Shown here piece after piece: positions 18,135 to 24,942 of a stretch of DNA of 64,000 nucleotides. Under the pieces are notes generated by a model. The model was given only the letters and a program-made list of their open reading frames with translations. It searched no databases and had not been told where the DNA came from. Every line of letters starts with the position of its first letter. Positions within the stretch are counted from its first letter, which is position 1. This stretch comes from JBBIPA01 sp963775935 (GTDB taxonomy: Bacteria > Chloroflexota > Dehalococcoidia > GIF9 > UBA5629): the NCBI GenBank assembly GCA_963775935.1, contig CAVZKR010000002.1:737189-801188 (forward strand), in the 5' to 3' direction. A program made the translations under genes and the position numbers.

Positions 18135-18307
18135 TTAGTGTTTCGTTTTATCAGGCTTTCCGTAAGTCTGACCAGGTTTAGGTGTCGGCGGAAATGGTTC
18201 TCCCTTAACAACCGTTCTTTCCTTGTCAGTTTCTCCACCGCGCGGCCCGACAATGGATATTGTCCGGATTGTTTAGCTATTTCACCAGGCTTGTGTTTTT
18301 CAGTCAT
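18135..18307 (-). pseudogene. Small KPG...GPRGG-type protein gene (YjzC-like) with a frameshift
   Basis: From ATG 18,307 the first frame reads MTEKHKPGEIAKQSGQYPL. About 20 codons in, the family sequence continues in another frame as GPRGGETDKERTVVKGEPFP, then PPTPKPGQTYGKPDKTKH and a stop at 18,135. The two halves together match a widespread small protein of about 57 residues of unknown function. A single missing base near 18,250, in the GC-rich TCGGGCCGCG tract, explains the break. The ATG overlaps the toxin stop (ATGA), so it is the third gene of the toxin-antitoxin operon. A sequencing error cannot be excluded. Confidence 0.6.
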
Positions 18308-18687
18308 TTAAGACCTCCCTTTCTATAATATTTTAGAATCCTTTGCCTATCTTCGTTCTCCTTGTCCCCTTTATAATAAATTTCAACCAGCTCAATTCTA
18401 TCGTCTTGTTCAAAGTATGCGTATATGACTCTTATCCCGGATTGCACACCCTTACCTTTCAAAGATCTGTAAGCAAATTTCTTTGCCTTATACAACCTAG
18501 GATTGTTTATCGACAAGTCAGTAATCTGGAAGATTCCATTGTTATCCACCTTTAACTTGTGATAAAGATTAAGTTGCTTTCCTATAAAGATTTCAAGGTC
18601 AGACTCAATGGTTCTAAATCTTTTCCCTAGTTTCCCTATTTCACTCTCAAATTCAGGAAGGCGAGAAACATCCTTGAACACTCCCAT
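18304..18687 (-). CDS. RelE/ParE-family toxin
   Basis: A 127-residue protein with the RelE-like C-terminal core: GIRVIYAYFEQDDRIELVEI, followed by YYKGDKENEDRQRILKYY, the usual sheet and last helix of mRNA-interferase-type toxins. Toxins of this family cleave mRNA at the ribosome. The ATG abuts the antitoxin stop with no spacing, and the stop overlaps the next small gene. The order antitoxin then toxin, together with the PanA-type antitoxin, supports a type II system. The exact toxin target is not readable from sequence. Confidence 0.75.
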   Translation of the reverse strand: MGVFKDVSRLPEFESEIGKLGKRFRTIESDLEIFIGKQLNLYHKLKVDNNGIFQITDLSINNPRLYKAKKFAYRSLKGKGVQSGIRVIYAYFEQDDRIELVEIYYKGDKENEDRQRILKYYRKGGLK

Positions 18688-19455
18688 TTAAGTGTATTCC
18701 CTCATAGAATATATTGGTGTCCTGTAAAAAACAGACTCGTATTCAATTACTTCTCCGTTTCCTGTTGTTAACCAGGGAACATCATTGTGAGAATATTCGC
18801 TTATTTGAGTAGCATTCATGTCAGATAGCTTATTTAAGACACCATCAATTAATTCAATCTCATTTGCCTTTATTCCAGAAAGATTAGCCTTCCTCAAGGG
18901 TAAATATTTAGTCTGTGGGTAATCAAAATAGCTATCTTTGATTTTTACAATATCCTGGTCGGCCATCATCTTTTCAACTATTGTTTTGAATTCCACTGGT
19001 GTTGGACCATAGTGATTTTTGATGTAAGTAGCTCCAATCAGTTGCTCCTCATACTTTTCGTAGAAATCAAAGTCGATGAAATATAGGAGCTTATAAATCG
19101 CTGTTTCTCCAATGCTTGGCTTTGAACCAACTCTATTGAGGATATAAATTAATATTTCCTTAAACTTGTCTAAGTTTTTCTGTGGGACATTAATCCTCAT
19201 CTTAGATTCCACTCTTTTACCCGGTTTCTTTTCGTGTAGAATTACCTCTGGCTCATCCTTTAAGCAGATTAATTGTTCCACCGAGACATTGAATATCTCA
19301 GCCAACTTTATCAACTCATCAGAAGAAACCTTCCTCTCTCCTGATTCAACCTGTGTAATTGTTGGACGCGAAACACCCAACATATCAGCAAGCTTTTGCT
19401 GACTTATTCCTGTGCTTGTCCTCAATTGCTTTATTCTTTGACTAATTTCAGCCAT
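18688..19455 (-). CDS. XRE helix-turn-helix plus Panacea (DUF4065/SocA-like) antitoxin
   Basis: 255 residues. Residues 1-65 are an XRE/Cro helix-turn-helix (GISQQKLADMLGVSRPTITQ). A linker follows. Residues 95-250 are a Panacea/DUF4065 domain (TAIYKLLYFIDFDFYEKYEE, then YIKNHYGPTPVEFK). Panacea-domain proteins are known as promiscuous antitoxins (PanA) that neutralise unrelated toxins directly. The helix-turn-helix probably represses the operon through the palindrome just upstream of its promoter. A consensus promoter and AGGAGA precede the ATG. Confidence 0.85.
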   Translation of the reverse strand: MAEISQRIKQLRTSTGISQQKLADMLGVSRPTITQVESGERKVSSDELIKLAEIFNVSVEQLICLKDEPEVILHEKKPGKRVESKMRINVPQKNLDKFKEILIYILNRVGSKPSIGETAIYKLLYFIDFDFYEKYEEQLIGATYIKNHYGPTPVEFKTIVEKMMADQDIVKIKDSYFDYPQTKYLPLRKANLSGIKANEIELIDGVLNKLSDMNATQISEYSHNDVPWLTTGNGEVIEYESVFYRTPIYSMREYT

Positions 19456-19478
19456 AACATTCTCCTTATTTTGATTAA

Positions 19479-19508
19479 ATTATAATATATTGTATTAAAT
19501 TCTGTCAA
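19479..19508 (-). promoter_or_regulatory. Promoter of the PanA-type toxin-antitoxin operon
   Basis: Read on the minus strand: TTGACA (19,508-19,503), an 18-bp spacer, then TATAAT (19,484-19,479), ending 23 bp before the antitoxin ATG. Both boxes match the consensus exactly. Confidence 0.7.
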
Positions 19509-19513
19509 GTCTT

Positions 19514-19530
19514 TGTAAGTTATTCTTACA
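19514..19530. promoter_or_regulatory. Operator candidate for the antitoxin
   Basis: Perfect palindrome TGTAAG-N5-CTTACA placed 5 bp upstream of the -35 box of the toxin-antitoxin promoter. The location and dimeric symmetry suit autorepression by the XRE domain. Confidence 0.45.
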
Positions 19531-19847
19531 TTATATAAACAATAAATGTGTTGTGCCAGCTCTTTTTCTATATTGACTTCAGCCAGTATCTCAGCTATAT
19601 TTGGAGCCAAACGAAATTGTAGTGGTTAAATAGCGATGAAAAAAGAAAATATAAGGAAATCCAGAGGGGCCATGTTTTCGTACTTGGTAAAAAAATATAC
19701 GGCAGACAGAAACCAAAATGAATTCATGGTACTAAGCCAAGCTAGTTGAGAATTTGCCCAATATTGGATACAATTCAGCTAAATGGGCGACATTATAGAA
19801 ACTGACCGTCAAATAATATTTTGGCAGAGGTTAAACAGGAGGCTACT
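19531..19847. other. Intergenic region upstream of hicB
   Basis: 317 bp of AT-rich sequence. A 37-codon frame at 19,636-19,749 begins with a Lys-rich stretch but has no ribosome-binding site or homology I recognise. AGGAGG at 19,837-19,842 belongs to hicB. Confidence 0.4.
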
Positions 19848-20075
19848 ATGCACCGATCTATAAAAGCATTTGTTTATAAAGGTGATAATTACTATGTTGC
19901 TGAATGTATGGAGATCGCAGTGGTAACCCAAGGGCAAACCCTGGATGAGACTGTTGCTAATCTTGAGGAGGCTGTAGCCCTTCATTTGGAAGGTGAAAAC
20001 CCTGCTGATTTTAATTTAGTCCCGAATCCTTCTCTCCTGGTAACTTTGGAATTGGAGCCTTTGGGTGTCGCCTAA
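19848..20075 (+). CDS. hicB: HicB-type antitoxin
   Basis: 75 residues from ATG 19,848, set by AGGAGG 5 bp upstream; a TTG 27 bp earlier is in frame but poorly placed. It is a partial RNase-H-fold HicB domain: FVYKGDNYYVAECMEIAVVT, TQGQTLDETVANLEEAVALH and a C-terminal LVTLELE strand. It lacks the extra DNA-binding domain of longer HicB proteins. It overlaps hicA by 11 bp, the usual arrangement of a HicBA system, and is expected to block the HicA active site. Confidence 0.87.
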   Translation: MHRSIKAFVYKGDNYYVAECMEIAVVTQGQTLDETVANLEEAVALHLEGENPADFNLVPNPSLLVTLELEPLGVA

Positions 20076-20310
20076 GCTGAAGAGGCTCTCGGGCGCTGAA
20101 GTATTGGCGATTTTCACGACATTTGGATTCCAGATGCATTCACAAAGAGGAAGTCACGTGAAGCTCCGAAAGTTAGTTAATGCCGAAAAGCAAACTTTAA
20201 CTATTCCTTTGCATCCAGAATTGGATACAGGCACACTGCGAGCTATAATACGGCAGGCGACACGCTATATTCCAGAAACTGAATTACACTCTCATTTTTA
20301 TACTGATTAA
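20065..20310 (+). CDS. hicA: HicA-type mRNA interferase toxin
   Basis: An 81-residue double-stranded-RNA-binding-fold toxin. The family core is KRLSGAEVLAIFTTFGF, then RGSHVKLRK with the catalytic histidine, TIPLHPELDTGTLRAII and a terminal RQATRYIPETEL. It starts at GTG 20,065 inside the end of hicB. It is here on the same cargo segment as the PanA-type system, giving two type II toxin-antitoxin modules within 2 kb. Confidence 0.87.
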   Translation: MSPKLKRLSGAEVLAIFTTFGFQMHSQRGSHVKLRKLVNAEKQTLTIPLHPELDTGTLRAIIRQATRYIPETELHSHFYTD

Positions 20311-20342
20311 AGTATATTCACTCCACTACTAACTCTTCACTC

Positions 20343-20374
20343 TTGACAAAAAATTAATTTCATGTCCTTATAAA
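20343..20374 (+). promoter_or_regulatory. Promoter-like element before the candidate structured RNA
   Basis: TTGACA at 20343-20348 and TATAAA at 20369-20374 with a 20-bp spacer (longer than ideal). The expected start point falls at 20,378-20,382, the 5' end of the predicted RNA closing stem. Confidence 0.4.
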
Positions 20375-20376
20375 AG

Positions 20377-20498
20377 GTGTCCTCAGGAGCACTCCAAACA
20401 AAAGGTATGTAGCTGCCAAGCCCGGCAGTCTGCCATGCCTTGGTTTACGGGAAAGCGAGCTGGCAGAAGCTTCTTTCCCGGTGAGGGCACAATTTTTT
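20377..20498 (+). ncRNA. Candidate structured small RNA of unknown family
   Basis: About 122 nt in a gap without a supported gene. GTGTCCTCA at 20377-20385 pairs with TGAGGGCAC at 20482-20490 (9 bp, one G-U) and closes the whole molecule; T6 follows at 20493-20498, as in a self-terminating RNA. Inside are CTGCC-N6-GGCAG and an 8-bp stem, CGGGAAAG with CTTTCCCG, whose loop contains a further short AGCT pairing. A promoter-like element sits just upstream. I could not match it to 6S, SRP, RNase P, 5S rRNA or a known riboswitch. The minus-strand 85-codon frame over it has no recognisable motif. Confidence 0.4.
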
Positions 20499-20611
20499 GC
20501 TATTGTTTTCATGCCACGACCTGTAAATACAATTTCCCATCCCCTAGTTCTCAGTCCACATGACCTCGATATACTGGAATCCCTGTCAATTAAAGGGTAT
20601 CGCTTTTTGAA

Positions 20612-21451
20612 TTGCACGCATTTGATGATGCTCTATTTTTCATCATCGTAAGAATGCAGAAGAGCAGTGCGTGTTTCGGATTAGATGTGAGCCCGCTGTC
20701 GCGTCCAATCAATGTATTGAACAATGACATCATCAACCTGTCGAGGAGACTGTACTGTCGTCCCAGATCGGATGTTGAACAGTTGATCCGTGGGTCAAAG
20801 CAATTTAGGGAAACCAGGAAACCCGACAACGCTGCGAGTTTATCAACACCCGATCTAAGCGATCGACAGAAGAGATTCATGGAATGCCTACTGAACCATC
20901 CGGCGTTGTCGATTACCGAGCTATATACTGAGCTGGGATTGAGCGCTTACATGGGCAACCGTATAAAGAATGAGTTGACCGGTTCAGGCTTTGTGTCAGA
21001 ACTGGTCACCAATTCAGGTTCCGGTTCCAGGGTGGCCAAGTTTCTTATTCCAACCGTTACGGGAAGTAAACTTCTTGATTCGTCTGATTTAGCTGGCAGA
21101 GGAAGCACCTTGCATAAATTCCTGCAGGCGATGGTAGCAAGCCTCGGCACAAGAAAACAGTATATGACGACCATCGAGGCACAGATAAGCGAGAGCGGCA
21201 AAAGCATCGATGTCCGCCTGGAGAAACAAGGTAAAACGATAGCTGTAGAGATTTCGCTGTTCTCAAAGGAAGTCAACGAAGTCGCTAATATCCAGAGATG
21301 TCTGGTCAACGGTATCGACAACGTTGTTGTGGTCTGCATCGATCCCGATCAAATGGAAAGCGTGCAAAAGCTCGCCGGAGAGACTCTGCGAACGGAAGAG
21401 ATGGAGAAGGTTCGTTTCTGCCTTCTGACTGAGTTATGGGGCATGTTGTAG
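20612..21451 (+). CDS. Winged-helix plus nuclease-like domain protein, probably a 5'-truncated gene
   Basis: 279 residues from TTG 20,612, but the frame is open back to 20,594 and no ribosome-binding site is present, so the N-terminus is probably missing. Residues 85-150 resemble a winged helix (FMECLLNHPALSITELYTEL, then YMGNRIKNELTGSGFV). Residues 160-270 resemble a restriction-endonuclease-like fold (GKSIDVRLEKQGKTIAVEIS, then IDNVVVVCID). This pair of domains is seen at the C-terminus of HerA/DUF87- or TraG-like ATPases on mobile elements, so it may be the tail of a lost conjugation ATPase. That assignment is inference. Confidence 0.5.
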   Translation: MHAFDDALFFIIVRMQKSSACFGLDVSPLSRPINVLNNDIINLSRRLYCRPRSDVEQLIRGSKQFRETRKPDNAASLSTPDLSDRQKRFMECLLNHPALSITELYTELGLSAYMGNRIKNELTGSGFVSELVTNSGSGSRVAKFLIPTVTGSKLLDSSDLAGRGSTLHKFLQAMVASLGTRKQYMTTIEAQISESGKSIDVRLEKQGKTIAVEISLFSKEVNEVANIQRCLVNGIDNVVVVCIDPDQMESVQKLAGETLRTEEMEKVRFCLLTELWGML

Positions 21452-21488
21452 TATGAAAACAGTGGTTTCTGTTACTTCTATCAGGGCA

Positions 21489-21537
21489 AATATTGTTTCC
21501 GTACTATCAGAAACAATATTCATCCCGCAAGGGCGGG
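21489..21537 (+). promoter_or_regulatory. Two tandem hairpins between genes
   Basis: AATATTGTTTC (21489-21499) and GAAACAATATT (21510-21520) form a perfect 11-bp stem with a 10-nt loop. CCCGC-N4-GGCGG-like pairing at 21524-21537 forms a second short GC stem. They lie just before the ATG at 21,561 and argue that the earlier in-frame ATG at 21,453 is not the true start. Confidence 0.45.
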
Positions 21538-21560
21538 CTTGGATATCAGGTGAGAATGCT

Positions 21561-22007
21561 ATGAGTACCATGAAGATTCACAGAGAAGGCAGCCTGTTCG
21601 GGATAGACGGCGCCTCGAAACGAGGCAGGTATTCTAAGGACGAATGGCAGATGCGTGCCCGATTTGTGTTGCGGCATCTTGATGACCCTATCACGCTGCA
21701 AAGCTCTCCGTTGTGCCGATTGGCTGCATTGGACAGGCTAGCCAGAGCAAAATATTCTGACAGCATAGTCCCGCGCGGGCGAGCTCTCCATGAGCTATCT
21801 CTGCAGTGTCTTCGTGAGATTGAGAGCGAACTGGATGGTCATGCCGGCGTTGCAAAGCTTAAGCAGTTTATCATGTTAACAAGACAAGGGAAAAAAGTTA
21901 CAGAAGCCAGCAGAGATATAGGTATAACACCAGAATATGCTAGTAGAGCTCTTAAACGACAGCTAGTAGATTTACTTACCGAAAAATTGATCTTAAGGCT
22001 ACATTAG
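21561..22007 (+). CDS. Hypothetical protein with a C-terminal helix-turn-helix
   Basis: 148 residues from ATG 21,561 (AGGTGAG upstream); an ATG at 21,453 would add 36 residues across two hairpins. The N-terminal half is basic and has no recognised domain. The C-terminal 40 residues resemble a helix-turn-helix of sigma-region-4 or LuxR type (GKKVTEASRDIGITPEYASR). It may be a small regulator of the mobile element. Not recognised as a named family. Confidence 0.45.
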   Translation: MSTMKIHREGSLFGIDGASKRGRYSKDEWQMRARFVLRHLDDPITLQSSPLCRLAALDRLARAKYSDSIVPRGRALHELSLQCLREIESELDGHAGVAKLKQFIMLTRQGKKVTEASRDIGITPEYASRALKRQLVDLLTEKLILRLH

Positions 22008-22073
22008 ATTTATCTCTTACTACTGAAGGGTAATCTTACACAACCATGGAATGCCACAAAACACAATAATACG

Positions 22074-22088
22074 ATGAAAACCTATCTA
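22074..22088 (+). pseudogene. First five codons of the interrupted tyrosine recombinase
   Basis: ATG AAA ACC TAT CTA runs straight into the IS630 element. Deleting the element with one TA copy joins CTA to GAA at 23,209 and restores one open frame, MKTYLEPHDVELMEKAA, continuing into the recombinase at 23,209-23,871. Confidence 0.75.
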
Positions 22089-22134
22089 TATGAAGCGACA
22101 TAATATATTGCGTATATTTTGTTAATACTATATA

Positions 22135-22166
22135 ATGGGAGCAAAGCTGTAGGAGGTTGCTCCCAT
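22135..22166 (+). promoter_or_regulatory. IS630 hairpin over the transposase ribosome-binding site
   Basis: ATGGGAGCAA at 22135-22144 pairs perfectly with TTGCTCCCAT at 22157-22166; the 12-nt loop carries the AGGAGG ribosome-binding site, and the last stem bases include the first two bases of the ATG at 22,165. The 5' arm overlaps the -10 box, so mRNA from the element's own promoter should lack it while read-through mRNA would fold. Confidence 0.6.
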
Positions 22167-23195
22167 GAAAAGGATAACCATTCCGGATGCCGAAATCTTT
22201 ATTGCGGCGATTCAAGATGAATTATCACGAACCAGGGAAGGACGATACTTTCATCGGCTTGCCGTTGTCTTGTATGTGTTGCGTGGAGCTAGTGCCTATG
22301 AGGCATCACGTGCTTTCGGATTCTCCTCCAGAACTATCGAATACTGGGTTAAAAGACTGGCTTCTCACGGGCTTAGCGGACTTTGGGACGGAAAGCATCC
22401 TGGCCGACCTGGCCGTCTTTCAGCTTCGCAAAAGCAAAGAGTGCGAAAAGAATTACGGCGTTCTCCCAGAGATACGGGTTATGATCAAAACCTGTGGGAC
22501 GGCGTGTTATTGTCACACCACCTGGGAAAGAACTACGCTATATCGCTCAGTGTACGGCAATGCCAAAGACTATTCCATCAGATGGGATTCAGCCTCCAGA
22601 GACCTCGCCGTCAGGCAAGCGAAGCCGATCCTCTCCGGCAGGAGGCCTTTAAAAAAACTTCTACGAGTGGATGAAAGACCCTACGATGCAGCTTTGGTGC
22701 GAGGACGAAGTCCATTTCCAGCGACACAGCAGCCTGATAAGGATGTGGGCTCCGAAAGGACAACAACCTCGCGTAGTTTCGCCTTCAGTCCGTCACAACG
22801 TGGGTTTCTTCGGGGCACTCAATCTGAAAACAGGCAGTCTCCTTACAAAAGAGGCGCCTACCTTCAATTCCGAGACCTTTGGCGACTTTATCCGGTATCT
22901 CCTCGAATCTACACAAGGGAAAATATATCTTATCCTGGACAATGCCAAATGGCACAGGGCGAAAGGTTTGAAAGACTTGTTCGCGTCCAATCAAGACCGA
23001 CTGATACGAATCTTCCTGCCGTCATATTCACCCGAACTCAATCCGGTGGAACGGGTCTGGCGAATCACTCGACGACAGGTAACTCACAACCGTTATTTCA
23101 CATCCGTCGAAAAATTGAGAATCGCTTTAGTATCTCAATTTACGAGATGGGAGCAGCCTAATGGCACTCTTAAAGTATTATGCGCAAATATTTAA
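22165..23195 (+). CDS. IS630-family transposase (two frames joined by -1 frameshift)
   Basis: The first frame (22,165-22,674) encodes a helix-turn-helix domain (AYEASRAFGFSSRTIEYWV) and linker. The second frame (through 22,671-23,195) encodes the DDE core: CEDEVHFQR with the first Asp, ILDNAKWHRA with the second, and FLPSYSPELNPVERVWR with the Glu. At 22,651-22,657 the sequence TTT AAA AAA ACT gives an A7 run where a -1 slip joins the halves as FKKNFYEWMKDP, about 343 residues in all. Programmed slippage is known for IS630 elements. This copy could be active. Confidence 0.85.
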
Positions 23196-23871
23196 GACGT
23201 TACATATAGAACCACACGATGTTGAACTAATGGAGAAGGCTGCTAAATGCATGAGGGACAAGTTGCTTATCAGGCTTCTATTTCACCTCGGTGGTCGGAT
23301 TTCAGAAATTCTAGCTATTAAACTGTCCGATGTGGACTTTGAGAGGAAGACTATTACAATCCTGCACCTTAAAACTCGTTTCAAGTTTATATGTAATAAA
23401 TGCAAAGCCAGCTTAGCTAGAAGACATCAATTCTGCCCAGAATGTGGCAAAGAAGTTAGAGAAATCAAACAACGTCTCCAAGAATATCGCCGTATCAGGG
23501 TGCTACCAATTAACAACCATTCTCTTGAATTAATCAAAAATTACCTTGATAATATCCTGTCTATACGTAATATCGATGCTCGGCTGTTTAAATTGAACCG
23601 CCATCGCGCTTGGCAAATACTGCGAGAGTGTGCTCAACGGGCAGGTATTTCACCCTTAATAAATCCAGAAACAGGGAAGACAAGAGGAGTGAGTCCACAT
23701 CGCCTGAGGGATGCTTTTAGTGTCCATGCAATGAAGATGGATGATTCTGGCGATTCACTTCGATTACTTCAGGAACATCTTGGTCATGTTAGCTTTAATA
23801 CGACTGCTAAATACCGCAAGGTCGCCGGTGAGGAGCACCGTGAGTGGTACAACAAATTGTGGGGGAAATAA
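23161..23871 (+). CDS. Tyrosine recombinase with zinc-ribbon insert; 5' end replaced by IS630 sequence
   Basis: 236 residues. The frame opens at an ATG inside the IS630 end and crosses into the original gene at 23,209. The catalytic domain has FHLGGRISEILAIKLSDVDF (first Arg), HRLRDAFSVHAMK (HxxR), EHLGHVSF and TTAKYRKV (Tyr). Between them lies an unusual insert, CNKCKASLARRHQFCPECGK, a CxxC...CxxC zinc ribbon. The N-terminal DNA-binding domain found in longer recombinases is absent; the gene before insertion began at 22,074. Expression from IS signals is possible but unproven. Confidence 0.8.
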   Translation: MALLKYYAQIFKTLHIEPHDVELMEKAAKCMRDKLLIRLLFHLGGRISEILAIKLSDVDFERKTITILHLKTRFKFICNKCKASLARRHQFCPECGKEVREIKQRLQEYRRIRVLPINNHSLELIKNYLDNILSIRNIDARLFKLNRHRAWQILRECAQRAGISPLINPETGKTRGVSPHRLRDAFSVHAMKMDDSGDSLRLLQEHLGHVSFNTTAKYRKVAGEEHREWYNKLWGK

Positions 23872-23933
23872 ACCTAGAAGCTAATGGCAAGCATTAGTTC
23901 ACATAGAACAGGCTTTCGTTCAAACTACAACAA

Positions 23934-23963
23934 TTGACAATTCGCCTGAACGTGTTGTATCCT
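23934..23963 (+). promoter_or_regulatory. Promoter of the DUF5679 gene
   Basis: TTGACA at 23934-23939, an 18-bp spacer and TATCCT at 23958-23963, 29 bp upstream of the small zinc-protein gene. Confidence 0.55.
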
Positions 23964-23992
23964 ACACTCAAACATGAAAGGGAGGTGTGTCA

Positions 23993-24133
23993 ATGCAAGC
24001 ATACTGCATGAAATGCAAAACCAAAAGGGAGATGAATAGTCCGAAGGCTGTCAAAATGAAGAATGGCAAGCCAGCAACACAGGGGACTTGTCCAAAATGT
24101 GGGACTAAGATGTTTAGGATTGGGAAGAGTTAA
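23993..24133 (+). CDS. DUF5679-type small zinc-ribbon protein
   Basis: A 46-residue protein: MQAYCMKCKTKREMNSPKAV, then a KMKNGKPATQGTCPKCGTKM stretch and FRIGKS. The two CxxC pairs and the NGxPATQG linker identify the DUF5679 family, common in Chloroflexota and Actinomycetota and of unknown function. A strong GGGAGGTG precedes the ATG, a promoter is in place and a rho-independent terminator follows, so it is a self-contained transcription unit. Confidence 0.85.
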   Translation: MQAYCMKCKTKREMNSPKAVKMKNGKPATQGTCPKCGTKMFRIGKS

Positions 24134-24159
24134 ATTAGTTCATTTTGACATTCGATAGG

Positions 24160-24198
24160 GCTGGGTATTTGGTTTTCAAATGCCCAGCTTTCTTATTT
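24160..24198 (+). terminator. Rho-independent terminator after the DUF5679 gene
   Basis: GCTGGGTATTTG (24160-24171) pairs with CAAATGCCCAGC (24177-24188), one G-U, around a 5-nt loop, followed by TTTCTTATTT. Confidence 0.8.
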
Positions 24199-24232
24199 AA
24201 GACTGCACAATATGGACGTTTGTTCAATATAG

Positions 24233-24394
24233 TTGACGATTGACCCTAGAACACTAAGAGATTCACAGATTATCAGTGCCATTAAGCAGCTAGGGTTAAA
24301 GAGGATAAAAGTCGAGAACCCGAGAAAGAAAACAATATCGATTATCAAGGCTGCTTACCGCGTAGGTCAGGGTGATTACTACTGTGCCACCTAG
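24233..24394 (+). CDS. Possible short basic protein or gene fragment
   Basis: A 53-codon frame from TTG 24,233 with no clear ribosome-binding site. The product is basic and begins LTIDPRTLRDSQIISAIKQL, with a Lys/Arg-rich centre and ending GDYYCAT. I do not recognise it. The helix-like start and lack of upstream signals suggest a remnant. A small GTGCC/GGCAC palindrome overlaps the stop. Confidence 0.22.
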   Translation: MTIDPRTLRDSQIISAIKQLGLKRIKVENPRKKTISIIKAAYRVGQGDYYCAT

Positions 24395-24519
24395 GGCACG
24401 ACTATAAATGTAAAGGACCCCCTGCTCTAAACCATTCATAGTTATTAAAAAATATGAAGGTTTTAGTGTAATTGGCCTAGATTCGTGAATGAAGATCTCA
24501 AAATGGGAGGTGAATAGAG

Positions 24520-24792
24520 ATAAGGAAATTGGTAGTAATGTTGGTTTTATCAATCGTCTTGACCTTATCCTTTGTAACTCCGGCTTTTGCCTGGGACCCA
24601 AAGGGACCAAATGATATGCCAGAAGACAGCGAAAATGGGCTTGATAATGCCTATAGTGAAATGGTGGCCGGATTCTGGGGTTCATCTGCTTCTTGGTTTA
24701 ATAGCGAAGCATTAGAGAAAGATGTTGTCCCACACGCCGGCTATGGCCCTGTAATTGCTCGATATATGTTCAGGTTATTTTTTAACCAATAA
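24520..24792 (+). CDS. Small secreted protein with an ATA codon at the expected start
   Basis: The frame encodes RKLVVMLVLSIVLTLSFVTP then AFAWDPKG: a signal peptide with an AFA cleavage site and a mature part of about 65 residues of unknown function. GGGAGG at 24505-24510 is ideally spaced for a start at 24,520, but that codon is ATA. Translation would have to begin at this ATA, at TTG 24,529 or at ATG 24,538, the latter two losing the basic signal-peptide residues. This may be a start-codon mutation. Confidence 0.5.
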   Translation: MRKLVVMLVLSIVLTLSFVTPAFAWDPKGPNDMPEDSENGLDNAYSEMVAGFWGSSASWFNSEALEKDVVPHAGYGPVIARYMFRLFFNQ

Positions 24793-24942
24793 TTGATCGC
24801 TCTCTCATCCATACTCATAACATATTTTTATTTTCTGAGCATGCCGAGTATAACTTTTCATCGTTTAGTGCGATTATACTTTCCGCCCTACCGTTGAGGG
24901 GAGAGGTGGAAAAATTGAAACAGCCGTGAATTGAACAAATAG

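Larger units (their letters stand above)
22089..23206 (+). mobile_element. IS630-family insertion sequence, copy 1 (1,118 bp)
   Basis: The ends are TATGAAGCGACATAATATAT and, on the other strand, TATGTAACGTCTTAAATATT, an imperfect inverted repeat. It is flanked by TA at 22087-22088 and 23207-23208, with C before and G after, so it entered a CTAG site with TA duplication, as IS630 elements do. It holds a promoter (TTGCGT 22108-22113, 17 bp, TATAAT 22131-22136), a hairpin around the start site, and a transposase needing a -1 frameshift. A second copy is at 43,671-44,787. Confidence 0.92.

Noticed and set aside
20377..20498. Assignment of the structured RNA to 6S RNA, SRP RNA or an IscB/TnpB-type guide RNA
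   Set aside because: The SRP GGAAGGAAGCAGC-like motif is absent, no IscB or TnpB gene is nearby, and 6S identity could not be shown by eye.
20360..20617. 85-codon minus-strand frame over the candidate RNA
   Set aside because: No recognisable domain and no start signal; the plus-strand base pairing and promoter-like element explain the region better, though a protein cannot be fully excluded.
24296..24685. Minus-strand 129-codon frame opposite the small secreted protein
   Set aside because: No family resemblance; the opposite strand has a signal peptide, cleavage site and ribosome-binding site.
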